From contig JABAKD010000021.1 of assembly GCA_012845835.1 (NCBI GenBank), forward strand, positions 1,129,185 to 1,193,184: a DNA stretch of 64,000 bases. The letters run 5' to 3'. Below, in pieces: positions 61,831-64,000 of the stretch. Both the position numbers and the translations under genes were made by a program. The stretch's first letter is position 1; every line of letters starts with the position of its first letter. The DNA is from Undaria pinnatifida (Eukaryota > Sar > Phaeophyceae > Laminariales > Alariaceae). Under the pieces are notes generated by a model. It did no database searches and had not been told where the DNA came from. It worked only from the letters and a program-made list of their open reading frames with translations.

Positions 61831-61969
61831 AGAAAAGTGAAGTGTATTACTACTACTGCTGCTGTAGTAGTAATACGATACCCAAGCAAGTTGCACCGAT
61901 CGACTCGATCTGGACTGATTGCTGTGTTATGCAATTGGTCCAGGTGTAACTTCTCTAATCACAGGCCAG

Positions 61970-64000
61970 AATGAGATGATAGTCACTGAACTTGCTGAAC
62001 TTTTTTGTGAGTAGTGGTTTCCTATATCCACGAACCCCGGCCGAGCCAATCAATCGAATGCTGGGTTACACTGTGCAGGGTGATGATATCGAGGCAGGGG
62101 GTCAAATGAAATGCCCGCGTACCGCGGGGTTGGGGTATACGAATAATAATTCAGCAGTAGCGCGAGTTGCCCCAGTTGTTTCCTAGTTGTAAATACCTTG
62201 AAGGGTTTCTGAACTAGGGTTGGACGCTGTTCTTCTGTGGTGCAGGCGTTGCATACGAACCTCAGCTGGCGAAGGCTTCTATACCGTGCGGTGTGGTGTC
62301 GACCCGGGAGAAGTCGGTTTTCGTCCCCGATTCGCTGGAGTTGATGGGGTATGGAAGGATTTCTAGAACGGCGGTGAAGCCCTGTCCTCATCGGGTGCGT
62401 CGAAACGCCGCCCGCCCGTTTGCTGGTCTATTTCCTCCCCAGGTGTCTCTGGCTCTACTGGCTGCACAGCCAATCAACGATTGATTAGCTAATGTGAATA
62501 GATGATTGTCGAACCATCATGCGCGGCTGCGTCGACTTGCGGGAGGGTCGGTTGTCGTCCCCGGTTTATCAGGATTTCTGAAACGGGCACAGGACTCCAT
62601 ATCCTCCCATGGTGGCACTGCCCTTTTGTCCGAGCCCCAGCCAATCAGCTTTAAGTGAATATGGTGCGAATAAGAGATGTCTTAGAGATACGCGCGAGCT
62701 AGTTGGATGCTGTTGGCGAGAAGGGGGGGGGTGGCATTGTACTCGGCGTGTACAGCAACTCATGAGTTCGTGACGTACATGGCAACCAACAAAAAATATA
62801 GGATGAACGGACGAGGGAACATCGAGGTAAACGCAGGGCTCCAAGGGAAAACACTACCCGCTCTAACGGCTGGCGTGTCCCGAGTGTCTCGCTTGCAAAC
62901 TGGTCTGTGCTTGAGGCGAGTTCTAGGGTGACTGACCCTACCGCGAACTGACATAATCTCGGCACGCATGCGAGATAAATACGACAGTATGCGGTGGATG
63001 TATCCTTCATTGGCGAATACTGCTAGTGCCTGTATGTATGGAGACATGCCTTGAGCGATAAGTGCTATATTATTTAGTCTTGACACGCAGTTATATAGTT
63101 ACGGTATTTCATTTCAGAGTGATACGAGTAGTGGAGTTCGCTTTGGATGTGAACTATGCGCGGAAGGCTACTTGTCGGAGGTCTACCTCTCTCTGATGGA
63201 GTTGTGATGTGTGCTGGTGCTTTATGCATTGCTTTTCTCTCGGATGCAGACGTGCGAGTTACGCTTTCGTTTGTGGAAATGGCGTGTGGCCAACGGGGAG
63301 GTTGACAGTTTCCACATACGTCAGCAGAGTAACATGCTGATTATCTTTCCAAACCGTTGCATACGAAGGCATTTTTCGCATCGGCATTCGCTCATGGGGC
63401 GTATCTAGCAGGGGGGCTACTAGAATTGTTGGGTTTGAGTTGATTTCCTATCGGAGACGTGCTGCTATTTGCTCTTTGCTACTACACAACAGGGGGGCCG
63501 ATGTTATAAGACGGTGGGATTTTATGTGAAGACTGTGGCAGACATTTTGTTTGCAGTGTTTCCCAAGAGCTTATCGCTTGTTGGACTTTCCCCTTCCCGT
63601 AGTTACTACTGTCTTACTTTATATTGGAGATTTACACTGAATCTGTGATGGAGACATTTTGGTATTGATATTGCCGTTTTGCCCGGGCTATTGTTAGCTT
63701 GATGCAATAACATGCATTCAATTGAGTCGATAAGCTCGACAATGAAAGAGGACACCAGTTGTAACGACCTACCAGTGCACAACCTTTAGCTACGAGATAA
63801 CCTATGGGTAGGATTCCCTAGTAGCAACATTGGTATTCAAATTGCCGTTTTACCTTGGCAATTGTTGGCGATAAGATTTAGGGTGTTGCCGGTTTACGCC
63901 GGAATTAGCATTTGTTGCGGACTTTGGGATGTGTCGTTCTACCTGGCCATCGGTGATGAGTTATTCAGGACCAATCGTATGCTGCACCTAATAGGGGGGC
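61970..64000. other. No recognised gene or element
   Basis: Several short frames are open here, for example on the minus strand LIAQGMSPYIQALAVFANEG near 63.0 kb, but none has a start, splice context or family that I can support. Two blocks near 62300-62480 and 62535-62670 share GTCGGTT.TCGTCCCCG and CAGCCAATCA in the same order, suggesting an old tandem copy. Confidence 0.4.

Larger units (their letters stand above)
59457..61966 (-). repeat. 2.5-kb inverted duplication, right copy
   Basis: It matches the complement of 36076-38645. It lacks SINE1 copy B, keeps the SINE1/SINE2 head-to-head pair at 61.17-61.83 kb, and has an R1 copy (60040-60325) that the left copy lacks at that point. Confidence 0.8.

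Overview
This is eukaryotic nuclear DNA: spliced genes with GT-AG introns, very low gene density, and many retroposons, TIR elements and simple repeats. I infer a large-genome alga or other stramenopile, with a brown alga as my best guess. That rests on gene style and repeat load, not on a marker gene, so treat it as tentative.

One gene dominates the left half. It runs on the minus strand from an ATG at 32151 to a stop at 2064. I can assemble 16 exons whose splice phases all agree (4098 nt, 1365 aa). The protein begins with a hydrophobic leader and a glycosyltransferase-like half (exons 1-3). Cysteine-rich modules and Lys/Trp-rich linkers follow, and a second sugar-transferase-like half (exons 14-16) ends it. 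The middle is a threefold tandem array of an exon triplet (K-rich exon, 84-nt KW exon, 201-nt Cys exon), with every boundary in phase 2. Modules 2 and 3 are nearly identical through their internal introns, but similarity stops at the outer splice sites. Intron 1 is 14.2 kb and holds a 338-bp-arm foldback, minisatellites, TIR elements, SINE pieces and one weak candidate for a nested coding remnant.

The right half (32-64 kb) has no convincing host gene. It holds about 20 copies of a 5'-truncated retroposon (called R1 here), two tRNA-headed SINE families, a 2.5-kb sequence present twice in inverted orientation, a decayed LINE, a broken LTR retrotransposon with a Gag zinc knuckle, and a 1.1-kb CTA/CTG trinucleotide tract. 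One SINE at 37543-37845 has a poly(A) tail, a 7-bp target duplication and an empty site in the inverted paralogue. One R1 copy inside the LINE is flanked by a 9-bp duplication. Together these show that non-LTR retroposition has shaped the region.

The strongest candidate for something undescribed is the exon-triplet array and its eight-cysteine module (VCDxSC ... YGxxCRxCYxD ... IMC), set between two transferase-like halves of one secreted or Golgi-type protein.
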